Assembly: GCA_964388245.1 (NCBI GenBank)
Contig: CAYLZH010000010.1
Span: 1-38,779, forward strand
Source: JAIOYV01 sp964388245
GTDB taxonomy: Bacteria > Bacteroidota > Bacteroidia > Bacteroidales > M50B96
Direction: 5' to 3'
DNA: 38,779 bases
The notes below the pieces were generated by a model. The model saw nothing but the letters and a program-made list of their open reading frames with translations, was not told where the DNA came from and did no database searches. This document shows positions 24,890 to 32,716 of the stretch, one piece after another. The translations under genes and the position numbers were made by a program. The number at the start of each line of letters is the position of its first letter. The first letter of the stretch is position 1.

Positions 24890-26464
24890 ATGTCGCACGA
24901 AAAAATTGCAAGAGGATATAATGTAGATGAAATGCTTGAGCGCCTGGGTATAAAATCATTAAATCCCGGGGCAACTACCGGTACCGAATGGTTGGATACC
25001 GTTGGTGGGATATCTGAATCAGTCTCACCCATCGATGGTCTTCCCATAGCTAAGGTAAAGAATGCCGAATGGGAAGATTATGAAAAAATCATGAACAAGG
25101 CAACTGAAACATTCGGGATATGGAGAAAAGTTCCGGCACCGCAACGAGGCGAAATTGTAAGACAAATTGGATGTGCAATCCGTGATGCAAAAGAAGACCT
25201 TGGTTTACTTGTAAGTCTTGAGATGGGCAAGATTTATCAGGAAGGATTAGGCGAGGTACAGGAAATGATTGACATTTGCGACTTTGCTGTTGGGCAATCG
25301 CGGTTGTTAAACGGATTCACAATGCACTCCGAACGGCCCGATCACAGAATGTACGATCAGTACCACCCACTCGGCGTAGTCGGATTAATCACATCGTTTA
25401 ACTTCCCGGTTGCAGTTTGGGCCTGGAACTCGATGCTTGCAGCAATTGCAGGCGATGTGGTAGTATGGAAACCGAGTTCAAAAACTCCAATTTCTGCTAT
25501 TGCAGTCCAAAATATCATCAGAAAGGTTCTGAAGAAAAACGACATCCCTGAAGGAGTTTTTAATATGATTATTGCAAAATCTTCGGTGTTAGGGGATAAA
25601 TTTCTGGAAGACCGGCGAATCCCTCTGTTTTCTGTCACAGGTTCAACAGCTGTAGGAAAACGTGTTGGAGGCATTGTTGGTAAACGCCTGGGCAAAACTA
25701 TTCTTGAGTTAGGTGGTAATAATGCTATTATTGTTTCCGAACATGCCGATCTTGATATGGCGATTCCTGCAATTGTTTTTGGTGCTGTCGGCACAACCGG
25801 TCAGCGATGTACTTCAACACGACGGATTATAGTACATGAGAAGATTTACGATAAGGTACAATCATCACTGCTTGATGCTTACAGACAAATTGTAAATAAA
25901 ATTGGTAATCCCCTCGACAAGGATACTCTTGTGGGACCATTAATAGATTCAATGTCGGTAGGTGCTTTTTCCGATGCCCTTGAAAAGGTAGTTCAGGAAG
26001 GAGGGAAAATTATTTTTGGAGGTGATATGCTCTCTGGCGATGGATATGAATCAGGCAATTTTGTTGTTCCGGCCATCGTCGAAGCCGAAAATCATTATGA
26101 TATTGTGCAGGAAGAAACATTTGCCCCTATTCTTTACATGATTAAATACAAGGATATCGATGATGCTATTAATTTAAACAATGGCGTCCCACAGGGTTTG
26201 TCATCATCTATTTTTACGTTAAATGTCCGGGAATCGGAAAAATTTCTGTCCCAGGCAGGATCCGATTGTGGAATTGCCAATATTAACATAGGAACCTCGG
26301 GGGCCGAAATAGGCGGGGCTTTTGGTGGAGAAAAAGATACCGGTGGAGGTCGCGAATCGGGATCCGATTCATGGAAAGTTTACATGAGGCGACAAACCAA
26401 TACTATTAATTATGGAACAGATTTACCTTTAGCTCAGGGAATAGAATTTGGTTTCCTGCGTTAG
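24890..26464 (+). CDS. ALDH7-type aldehyde dehydrogenase (alpha-aminoadipic semialdehyde / piperideine-6-carboxylate dehydrogenase)
   Basis: A 524-residue NAD(P)-dependent aldehyde dehydrogenase. The nucleophile is Cys307 in TTGQRCTSTRR and the general base Glu273 in ILELGGNNA. The cofactor site shows FNFPVAVWAWN, WKPSSKTP and FSVTGSTAVGKRV. The C-terminal GGAFGGEKDTGGGRESGSDSWK and the phrase NINIGTSGAEIGGAFGGEK are typical of antiquitin (ALDH7), the family that oxidises alpha-aminoadipic semialdehyde in lysine breakdown. No other lysine-catabolism gene is adjacent, so the substrate is inferred from family alone. The upstream 285 bp contain no perfect -7 box that I could find. A strong hairpin follows the gene. 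Confidence 0.88.
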   Translation: MSHEKIARGYNVDEMLERLGIKSLNPGATTGTEWLDTVGGISESVSPIDGLPIAKVKNAEWEDYEKIMNKATETFGIWRKVPAPQRGEIVRQIGCAIRDAKEDLGLLVSLEMGKIYQEGLGEVQEMIDICDFAVGQSRLLNGFTMHSERPDHRMYDQYHPLGVVGLITSFNFPVAVWAWNSMLAAIAGDVVVWKPSSKTPISAIAVQNIIRKVLKKNDIPEGVFNMIIAKSSVLGDKFLEDRRIPLFSVTGSTAVGKRVGGIVGKRLGKTILELGGNNAIIVSEHADLDMAIPAIVFGAVGTTGQRCTSTRRIIVHEKIYDKVQSSLLDAYRQIVNKIGNPLDKDTLVGPLIDSMSVGAFSDALEKVVQEGGKIIFGGDMLSGDGYESGNFVVPAIVEAENHYDIVQEETFAPILYMIKYKDIDDAINLNNGVPQGLSSSIFTLNVRESEKFLSQAGSDCGIANINIGTSGAEIGGAFGGEKDTGGGRESGSDSWKVYMRRQTNTINYGTDLPLAQGIEFGFLR

Positions 26465-26544
26465 TTTTCTGTTCTAACAATAAATCATAATTGAAGCTAA
26501 GGTGATGGACAGATACGATTAGAAACAAAACACAATCTATATAG

Positions 26545-26579
26545 AAAGAGGGATATGATGCTTTATCATATCCCTCTTT
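26545..26579. terminator. 15-bp stem, 5-nt loop hairpin terminator between convergent genes
   Basis: The arm at 26545-26559 pairs perfectly with 26565-26579 around the loop GCTTT. A-rich and T-rich flanks make it usable in both directions. It serves the ALDH gene (+) and the secreted-protein gene (-). Confidence 0.85.
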
Positions 26580-26602
26580 TATTATATCAGTTATAATTCG
26601 TT

Positions 26603-27331
26603 TTATTTTATCACATTAAGGTATTTACTTTCTGAATAATCTGAAGTTATCATTTTGTAGTAGTAAGTTCCTGCTGCAAGATCACCTACATTGACTTCAA
26701 GATTATGTGGACCTGAAGGGAGTTCTTCGGAAAGTAACTCACGAACCACTTTTCCATCACTGGTAAAAAGAACAATTTTTACTTGAGTGGAAGCAGGAAT
26801 AGCAAAGTCGATTTTGGTAAAATCTTTTGCCGGATTTGGTATATTTTGCTCAAGCGAATATTCACCGTTCACTTCAGTAAAACTTTCTAATTGTAATTTC
26901 TCAATAACGCTTATACCGTTCGATTTGTATATGTCATCTCCTTCAAGCCAGGTTTCAACCTTTAATACATCGACAGCACCTGAGGTTTTATGCCATACGC
27001 GAAGTGTAAACCTTTTCCCGGTTGAAACACCTTCTTTTGTTTTTGTTGTTTCATCGTCGCCCCATACCGTGATTGCACTGTTTCCGCCAAGGTAAACCGA
27101 ACTGCCAACAAGTTTTCCTTCACTGTTAAAAGCTCCTATTTCATCGCCTTTTTGTGGCTTAACATCCCATGCATAATCTGGAATACCGATAGTCATATTA
27201 TCACCGGTATTAACTATGCCGGTATAGTGTTTTGGTGCTTTATAATGTTTTTGGGCACAAAGGTTTGATATTCCAAAGCCGAGTAAAATGCTTGTAATTA
27301 CGAATCCAATAAATAGTTTTTTAGTTTTCAT
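26603..27331 (-). CDS. Secreted protein with type IX secretion C-terminal sorting domain
   Basis: 242 residues from the ATG at 27331, chosen because it begins a clean signal peptide (MKTKKLFIGFVITS...CAQ). The frame is open 11 codons further up, but those would bury the signal. The middle (about 35-150) is a beta-rich domain with phrases such as GDEIGAFNSEGKLVG and TLRVWHKTSG, a pattern seen in other secreted Bacteroidota proteins; I assign no function. The last 80 residues are a type A T9SS sorting domain: YSLEQNIPNPAKDFTKIDFAIP, then VKIVLFTSDGKVV, LPSGPHNLEVNVGDLAAGTYYYKM and the end SKYLNVIK. The protein is therefore predicted to cross the outer membrane by T9SS and be surface-attached or released. 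A well-formed promoter lies at 27362-27392. Confidence 0.87.
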   Translation of the reverse strand: MKTKKLFIGFVITSILLGFGISNLCAQKHYKAPKHYTGIVNTGDNMTIGIPDYAWDVKPQKGDEIGAFNSEGKLVGSSVYLGGNSAITVWGDDETTKTKEGVSTGKRFTLRVWHKTSGAVDVLKVETWLEGDDIYKSNGISVIEKLQLESFTEVNGEYSLEQNIPNPAKDFTKIDFAIPASTQVKIVLFTSDGKVVRELLSEELPSGPHNLEVNVGDLAAGTYYYKMITSDYSESKYLNVIK

Positions 27332-27361
27332 GATAAATGCAATTAGGTTCAGTATAAACCT

Positions 27362-27392
27362 CAAAATTAATAAAAAGTTTAATTATTTACAA
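27362..27392 (-). promoter_or_regulatory. Bacteroidota-type promoter for the T9SS cargo gene
   Basis: On the minus strand, TTG (27392-27390), 20 nt, then TAATTTTG (27369-27362) match both promoter elements. The chosen ATG is 30 nt downstream of the -7 box. This also supports the 27331 start over the 27364 one, which would lie upstream of the expected transcription start. Confidence 0.6.
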
Positions 27393-27507
27393 ATAACAAT
27401 TACTCTACGTTTGAGTTGTATAAAATGTTTCCGGCACTTCGATTTTTTTCTGTTTAAAAACATATTATTCAATTAGCTATTTGCTGATAATACACCTTGA
27501 TATATCT

Positions 27508-27515
27508 TATTTTTG
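27508..27515 (+). promoter_or_regulatory. Candidate -7 box for maeB
   Basis: TATTTTTG matches TAnnTTTG, 26 nt before the ATG at 27542. The upstream TTG at 27481-27483 is 24 nt away, somewhat far. Confidence 0.4.
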
Positions 27516-27541
27516 TGGCATTAATTTAAACCATATTAATT

Positions 27542-29830
27542 ATGACTAAAATCACCAGGAAAGAGGCGCTTGAATATCATTCAAGCAACCGTCCGGGTAA
27601 AATCGAAGTTATCCCAACAAAACGCTATCAGTCGCAGCATGATCTTTCAATGGCCTATAGCCCCGGAGTAGCTGAGCCTTGCCGCGAAATTGAAAAGAAT
27701 GCCGAAGAGGCCTACAAGTATACAGCTAAGGGCAACCTTGTTGCAGTAATCTCGAACGGGACTGCCGTTCTTGGATTGGGCGATATTGGTCCTCTGGCAG
27801 GCAAACCGGTAATGGAAGGAAAGGGATTGTTATTCAAGATTTTTGCTGATATAGATGTATTCGATATCGAAATAAATGAAAAGGATCCTGACAAACTGAT
27901 TGAAACCATTAAAGCCATTTCGCCAACTTTTGGAGGTATAAATCTGGAAGATATAAAAGCTCCCGAGTGCTTCGAAATTGAAGAACAGCTTAAAGCAGAG
28001 CTTGACATACCGGTAATGCACGACGATCAGCACGGTACTGCAATAATATCGGCAGCAGGATTGATAAACGCACTTGAAATAAACGGCAAGAAAGCTGAAA
28101 AAATTAAAGTGGTTGTAAATGGTGCAGGGGCATCGGCAGTATCCTGTATTAAACTGTATATAGCACTTGGAGTAAAGCCGGAAAACATTGTAATGCTTGA
28201 TAGCCGGGGTGTACTTAATAGAAAACGCACCGGTTTAAATGCTATTAAACAACAATTTGTTACCGATCGCAACATCGACACTTTAGAAGAAGCCATGGTT
28301 GGTGCAGATGTATTCCTTGGATTATCGGTGGCAGATGTTGTGACACCCGAAATGCTTTTGTCAATGGCCGATTATCCTATCGTTTTTGCAATGGCAAATC
28401 CCGATCCTGAGATTAGTTATGAACTTGCAAAAGCAACACGAGATGATATAATACTGGCCACAGGTCGTTCCGATCACCCTAACCAGATTAACAATGTGCT
28501 TGGATTTCCTTTTATTTTCCGGGGAGCGTTGGATGTTAGAGCAACTAAGATAAACGAGGAAATGAAAATTGCTTCCGTTTATGCCATTGCACAACTGGCC
28601 AAAGAACCGGTACCTGAGGAGGTAAACATCGCCTATCATGCACAAAATCTGGTATACGGCCCACAATATATCATTCCAAAACCCATGGATCCACGCTTAA
28701 TAACAACAGTGGCCCCTGCTGTAGCAAAAGCAGCTATAGATTCCGGAGTTGCCCAATTTGAAATCGACAACTGGGAAAAATACAAGGATGATCTTAGCAA
28801 AAGAATGGGTATTGGTTGCCAGCTTGTTCGGTCGATTAAGGCGCGTGCGCGTGTAAATCCCAAAAGGGTAGTATTTTCTGAAGCCGATCATTACAGAATG
28901 TTAAAAGCTGCCGAAATAGTTAAGAACGATGGAATTGCAATTCCTGTTTTATTAGGCAACGAGAATGAACTCCGACAAATGATTATGGATAATGATCTCG
29001 AGCTTAGCGATGTCGAAATCATTGATCCAATGGCGGAGAAACACCAGGAAGCCCATGCAGGTTTTGCCCAAATGTTATACGAATTAAGACAGCGCCGAGG
29101 CATAACACATGAAGGAGCCATAAAGCGGATGTATGCCAGAAATTACTTTGCACCAATGATGGTGAAAACCGGAATGGCCGATGCCATGATATCAGGCATA
29201 ACAAAAAGCTATCCCGAAACAATCCGTCCGGCATTAGAAATAATAGGAAAACGCCCCGAAGACAAACTGGTTTCCGGTATGTACATAATGAATACTAAAG
29301 ACGGTCCGGTATTTTTTGCTGACACAACAGTAAACCTGAACCCCTCCGTTGAAGACCTGGTTGAGATTACCCTTCAAACAGTCAGGGCGGTCCGTGAATT
29401 TAATATTGTTCCACGGGTTGCCTTATTATCGTATTCAAATTTTGGTTCGATCAGGTCTGCAATCCCAAAAAAAATAAGCCAGGTAGTTTCGATTCTGCAC
29501 GACCGTTATCCCGATCTCATTGTAGATGGCGACATGCAGGCAAACCTTGCATTAAATAGTGAATTACTGAATGAAACATTTCCATTTTCGAAATTAGCAG
29601 GAGGGCCGGCCAATGTTCTGATTTTTCCGTATCTGACAGCCGGAAATATCGCCTACAAACTGATTCAGGAAATGGGAAAATTCGATGCTATAGGCCCTAT
29701 TTTAAATGGGATGAATAAATCAGTACATGTGCTTCAAATTGGTGCAAGTGTAGCCGAAATTGTAAACATGGTTACTGTGGCAGTTATCGATGCACAAAGT
29801 GTAGAGAAAATGGAAATGGGTAACAAATAG
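27542..29830 (+). CDS. maeB: NADP-dependent malic enzyme fused to a phosphotransacetylase domain
   Basis: 762 residues. It decarboxylates malate to pyruvate and CO2 with NADP+ reduction. The malic-enzyme half begins with MAYSPGVAEPC (Tyr39 region), then GNLVAVISNGTAVLGLGDIGP and the metal-site MHDDQHGTA. The Rossmann domain has VVVNGAGASAVSC (about 190-202), and ANPDPEI follows. The second half (about 430-755) is a PTA_PTB domain: VVFSEADHYRMLKAAEIV, RMYARNYFAPMMVK, VDGDMQANLALN, FPYLTAGNIAYKLIQ. In characterised MaeB enzymes this domain has no transacetylase activity of its own but binds acetyl-CoA as an allosteric inhibitor. The length matches the family's usual 750-770. It is flanked by divergent and convergent genes, so it is monocistronic. 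Confidence 0.95.
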   Translation: MTKITRKEALEYHSSNRPGKIEVIPTKRYQSQHDLSMAYSPGVAEPCREIEKNAEEAYKYTAKGNLVAVISNGTAVLGLGDIGPLAGKPVMEGKGLLFKIFADIDVFDIEINEKDPDKLIETIKAISPTFGGINLEDIKAPECFEIEEQLKAELDIPVMHDDQHGTAIISAAGLINALEINGKKAEKIKVVVNGAGASAVSCIKLYIALGVKPENIVMLDSRGVLNRKRTGLNAIKQQFVTDRNIDTLEEAMVGADVFLGLSVADVVTPEMLLSMADYPIVFAMANPDPEISYELAKATRDDIILATGRSDHPNQINNVLGFPFIFRGALDVRATKINEEMKIASVYAIAQLAKEPVPEEVNIAYHAQNLVYGPQYIIPKPMDPRLITTVAPAVAKAAIDSGVAQFEIDNWEKYKDDLSKRMGIGCQLVRSIKARARVNPKRVVFSEADHYRMLKAAEIVKNDGIAIPVLLGNENELRQMIMDNDLELSDVEIIDPMAEKHQEAHAGFAQMLYELRQRRGITHEGAIKRMYARNYFAPMMVKTGMADAMISGITKSYPETIRPALEIIGKRPEDKLVSGMYIMNTKDGPVFFADTTVNLNPSVEDLVEITLQTVRAVREFNIVPRVALLSYSNFGSIRSAIPKKISQVVSILHDRYPDLIVDGDMQANLALNSELLNETFPFSKLAGGPANVLIFPYLTAGNIAYKLIQEMGKFDAIGPILNGMNKSVHVLQIGASVAEIVNMVTVAVIDAQSVEKMEMGNK

Positions 29831-29887
29831 CCCGGTCGTTACAGGATTTTCAGTTTTAACAGCAATTAGTCTTCGGAAAAATTGGGA

Positions 29888-30748
29888 TTATGCAATTCGT
29901 TCTATTGCCAGGATTATCATCATCGAAAGCAAATAGAGATTGATATTCATAAATGTTTGACGTAAAACTTTTCGTTGTGTTTTTCTGCTGAATAACATCA
30001 GCGATGTAATTACAAGAATAAGTGAGGCTATTACAAGTATCATTACCAGCAAGTTGCTTTTTATGATTCCAAATGCCGGTATCAAAAAAGCCGAGAAGGT
30101 GGTTCCAATTACCCATATAAATATAATCCGGCGTAATTGATCCTCGGAAAAAATTGTTGATAATGATGCAAAACCTGCCTTTTCATATTCCTTCCCGAAT
30201 TTCAACACCAATAGAATGAAATGAGGTACCTGCCAGATAAAAAAGAAGAATGCAACCATCACAATATCGATATCGAGAAAATATCCACCTGCTGCAGTAT
30301 ACCCGATTATTGGAGGTAATGCACCAATAAGCGCTCCTACGACCACGGCAAATCCTGTTTTTTGTTTCAGTGGTGTATAAACTACATTGTACCAAAACAT
30401 GGTAAGCCATCCGAAAAACAGAGCAGTGAAATTCGAACCGAGAAAAATCATGGCCGAACCCGTAATAAAAGTTGCAAAAATAAAAACGAGCGTGTTGTTA
30501 ATACTGATTTTCCCCGACGGAACCGGACGGTTTTTAGTGCGCTCCATTAATTGATCCATTGAGCGTTCCTGATACTGGTTTAAAGCGGCCGATGACATTG
30601 CGAGAAAAAACACCCCCAATACAGGTAGAATAGCATACCAGTCGAGCGTTTGACGCCAGAGGATATAGCCTGTTAAAGTACTAAGTGTAACTGCTGCAGT
30701 AATTCTAACTTTGCCAAGTTCAAGATATAGTTTTAATTTTCTATTCAT
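29888..30748 (-). CDS. ctaB: Heme O synthase (protoheme IX farnesyltransferase)
   Basis: Adds a farnesyl group to heme B to give heme O, the precursor of the heme A used by the oxidase encoded upstream. The 286-residue protein is a UbiA-type prenyltransferase with eight or nine membrane helices. The first Asp-rich region is ALNQYQERSMDQLMERTKNRP, where the prenyl diphosphate and magnesium bind. TPLKQKTGFAVVVGALIGALPP and IWQVPHFILL follow, both characteristic of CtaB/CyoE. It is the last gene of the cox operon, 97 bp after cox II. Heme A synthase (CtaA) is not in the window. Confidence 0.93.
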   Translation of the reverse strand: MNRKLKLYLELGKVRITAAVTLSTLTGYILWRQTLDWYAILPVLGVFFLAMSSAALNQYQERSMDQLMERTKNRPVPSGKISINNTLVFIFATFITGSAMIFLGSNFTALFFGWLTMFWYNVVYTPLKQKTGFAVVVGALIGALPPIIGYTAAGGYFLDIDIVMVAFFFFIWQVPHFILLVLKFGKEYEKAGFASLSTIFSEDQLRRIIFIWVIGTTFSAFLIPAFGIIKSNLLVMILVIASLILVITSLMLFSRKTQRKVLRQTFMNINLYLLSMMIILAIERIA

Positions 30749-30845
30749 GGGAAATCTGATTCACATATTAGATATTTCTGGTGTTAAGCCTTTGACTTAT
30801 AATAATTCAGAAAACAGCTTTCTAATATTTTTAAATCTCCGGTTT

Positions 30846-31772
30846 TTATTGCTGTAACGATTTTATATAAAAAACAATCTTCTGCATATCTTCTTCATTT
30901 ATCTGCCCTTCGTATCCCGGCATTAAACCTTTCATATAACCTTCTACTACATCCACATTTGGCTCTAATATCGACTTAATTAGATAAGCCTCGTCGACAG
31001 TTACCGTCCGTTCTTCATCATCAGTAAGAACTTCGCGTTTCATGCCAAAGATACCTTTAAAACTAGGACCTACTAATTTTGTCCCATCTGTTGAATGACA
31101 TGCAATACACCCGTTTGCCTTAGTTACATTGTAGGCTGCCTCCACCGGATCGTCAGTGTCTTTGGCGCTACCTCCTTCGTTATACCATGCCTCATATTCA
31201 CCGGCTGGAAGCACATCACACTTTGTAATCATATATGCATGTCGGGCACCGCAATATTCGGCACAAAGAACATCATACGAACCCAGCTCCCTGGCCTCGA
31301 ACCACATATAATTATCAATCCCGGGAGTTACGTCTTCTTTTATCCTGAAAGCAGGAATATACAAAGCGTGAGTAACATCCATCGAAACCAGGTTTAACTT
31401 TACGGCTTTATCTTTCGGTACAATTAGTTTATCGCTTTTAATCCCGTTATCGTATTCAAAAGTCCAGCTCCACATACGACCAATTGCCTTGACTTCCATG
31501 GCATCGTCCGGTACATTTCGCATTGGCTCGTATCCTGCCCAACCATAATAAAACATTACGAGGACAAGGATGGTAGGGATTACGGTCCAAATAAGCTCTA
31601 ACTTATTATTTCCTTCGATATTTGCTGCTGTAGGATTTTTTTTCTTGCTGTAACGGAACACAAAGTAGATCATTACGGCCGTTACTCCAATCAAAAGAAT
31701 CAGGCTGATTCCAACAATAATATAAAATGCCAGATCGACTTGTTCCACAAAATTTGATGCACCTGTATTCAT
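30846..31772 (-). CDS. coxB: Cytochrome c oxidase subunit II with fused C-terminal cytochrome c domain (caa3 type)
   Basis: 308 residues. Two membrane helices (about 15-40 and 58-79) precede a periplasmic cupredoxin domain that receives electrons into the binuclear CuA centre. Its ligands are His135, Cys170, Cys174, His178 and Met181 in CAEYCGARHAYM. The C-terminal domain (about 210-308) has the heme c site CIACH (Cys222, Cys225, His226) and a likely axial Met in GLMPGYEG. This makes it a caa3-type subunit II. No lipobox or cleavable signal is seen. An unusually clear ribosome-binding site precedes it, overlapping the cox IV stop codon. Confidence 0.95.
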   Translation of the reverse strand: MNTGASNFVEQVDLAFYIIVGISLILLIGVTAVMIYFVFRYSKKKNPTAANIEGNNKLELIWTVIPTILVLVMFYYGWAGYEPMRNVPDDAMEVKAIGRMWSWTFEYDNGIKSDKLIVPKDKAVKLNLVSMDVTHALYIPAFRIKEDVTPGIDNYMWFEARELGSYDVLCAEYCGARHAYMITKCDVLPAGEYEAWYNEGGSAKDTDDPVEAAYNVTKANGCIACHSTDGTKLVGPSFKGIFGMKREVLTDDEERTVTVDEAYLIKSILEPNVDVVEGYMKGLMPGYEGQINEEDMQKIVFYIKSLQQ

Positions 31773-31780
31773 AATCTTTC

Positions 31781-31786
31781 CCTCCT
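31781..31786 (-). promoter_or_regulatory. Strong Shine-Dalgarno (AGGAGG) for cox II
   Basis: On the minus strand AGGAGG lies 8 nt before the cox II ATG and overlaps the TAG stop of cox IV. Most starts in this window have no such site, so it stands out and supports both the chosen start and translational coupling. Confidence 0.65.
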
Positions 31787-32066
31787 ATCTGTATGAATAA
31801 TCGATAAATAAAATAGCCAAAACGGCAATCAGCACAAAAAGACATATAAAAACCATGGTTTTAAAAAACCGGTTTTCAAACTTAAGATGCATAAAGAAAT
31901 AGCCCACCAGGATGGTTTTAAATGTAGCCACACCAAGAGCTACCAAAACAGTTAGTGCCTGAAAATCGAATTGTGCAATTTCAATTGTTACGAAGGTAAG
32001 GATGAGTAAATCGACCCAAACCAGGATGTTTTTCTTATCGTCAACTATATGTTTTTCAGTTTCCAT
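31785..32066 (-). CDS. Cytochrome c oxidase subunit IV family protein (prokaryotic type)
   Basis: A 93-residue protein with a short charged N-terminus (METEKHIVDDKKN) and three hydrophobic helices, including LVALGVATFKTILVGYFFMHLKFE, the characteristic phrase of the small prokaryotic COX4/CtaF-type subunit. Its role in the complex is structural or in assembly. It lies 22 bp after cox III and 12 bp before cox II, so it is firmly part of the operon. Confidence 0.88.
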   Translation of the reverse strand: METEKHIVDDKKNILVWVDLLILTFVTIEIAQFDFQALTVLVALGVATFKTILVGYFFMHLKFENRFFKTMVFICLFVLIAVLAILFIDYSYR

Positions 32067-32088
32067 AATTTGTTGTTTTTTTTTGAAA

Positions 32089-32712
32089 TCAGATAATCAG
32101 ATAGAATAAAGGAAATAGATAAATCCAGATAACATCGACAAGATGCCAGTAGAGTCCGGCATTTTCGTGCAATACATAGTTATCGCTTGTAACCTTACCT
32201 TGCCTGATATATAGAAGAATATAAAGGATGAATATGCCTCCTACAATAATATGAAGGGCATGAAGACCGGTCATAAAATAGTATAACAGGAAAAATAGTG
32301 ACTCTCCATTACTTAACTGCTGAAATTCTTCCATTCCCGGAAATAATCCGTGATGGATTTTACCACCCCATTCGAAATATTTGTTTACAAGAAATGCAAG
32401 AGCAAATGCCAGTGTAATGTAAAGTAAAACCTTTGCCTTAAAAATCTTACCTTGCTGGATTGCAGCTATCGACATGGCCACTGTTAAACTACTTGTTAGC
32501 AGAATAACAGTGTTAACTGCCCCAATTACCCAATCGAGCTTAATTGAACCATTGTGAAAATCATCGGCGTTCATAAACCGATAGGCGGCATAAACAATAA
32601 ACAATCCGCCAAATAACAATACTTCAGTAAACAGGAACAACCACATCCCCATTCGTTTGCCTTCGTCGTCGCGGTGGGCTACATGCCCGTGTGCTTGTAC
32701 AGTTGCTTCCAT
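32089..32712 (-). CDS. coxC: Cytochrome c oxidase subunit III
   Basis: A 207-residue five-helix form of subunit III, the short form found in many caa3-type oxidases. Recognisable stretches are MGMWLFLFTEVLLFGGLF, GLHALHIIVGGI and the C-terminal ENAGLYWHLVDVIWIYLFPLFYL. The subunit binds no redox cofactor and stabilises subunit I. It starts 4 bp after the subunit I stop. Confidence 0.94.
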   Translation of the reverse strand: MEATVQAHGHVAHRDDEGKRMGMWLFLFTEVLLFGGLFIVYAAYRFMNADDFHNGSIKLDWVIGAVNTVILLTSSLTVAMSIAAIQQGKIFKAKVLLYITLAFALAFLVNKYFEWGGKIHHGLFPGMEEFQQLSNGESLFFLLYYFMTGLHALHIIVGGIFILYILLYIRQGKVTSDNYVLHENAGLYWHLVDVIWIYLFPLFYLII

Positions 32713-32716
32713 TGTA

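Noticed and set aside
25357..25794. 145-codon open frame antisense to the ALDH gene
   Set aside because: It lies wholly inside a strongly conserved dehydrogenase gene on the other strand and has no recognisable domain or start signals.
27332..27364. Upstream start for the T9SS cargo gene
   Set aside because: It would add 11 residues ahead of a normal signal peptide and would lie upstream of the transcription start expected from the promoter at 27362-27392.
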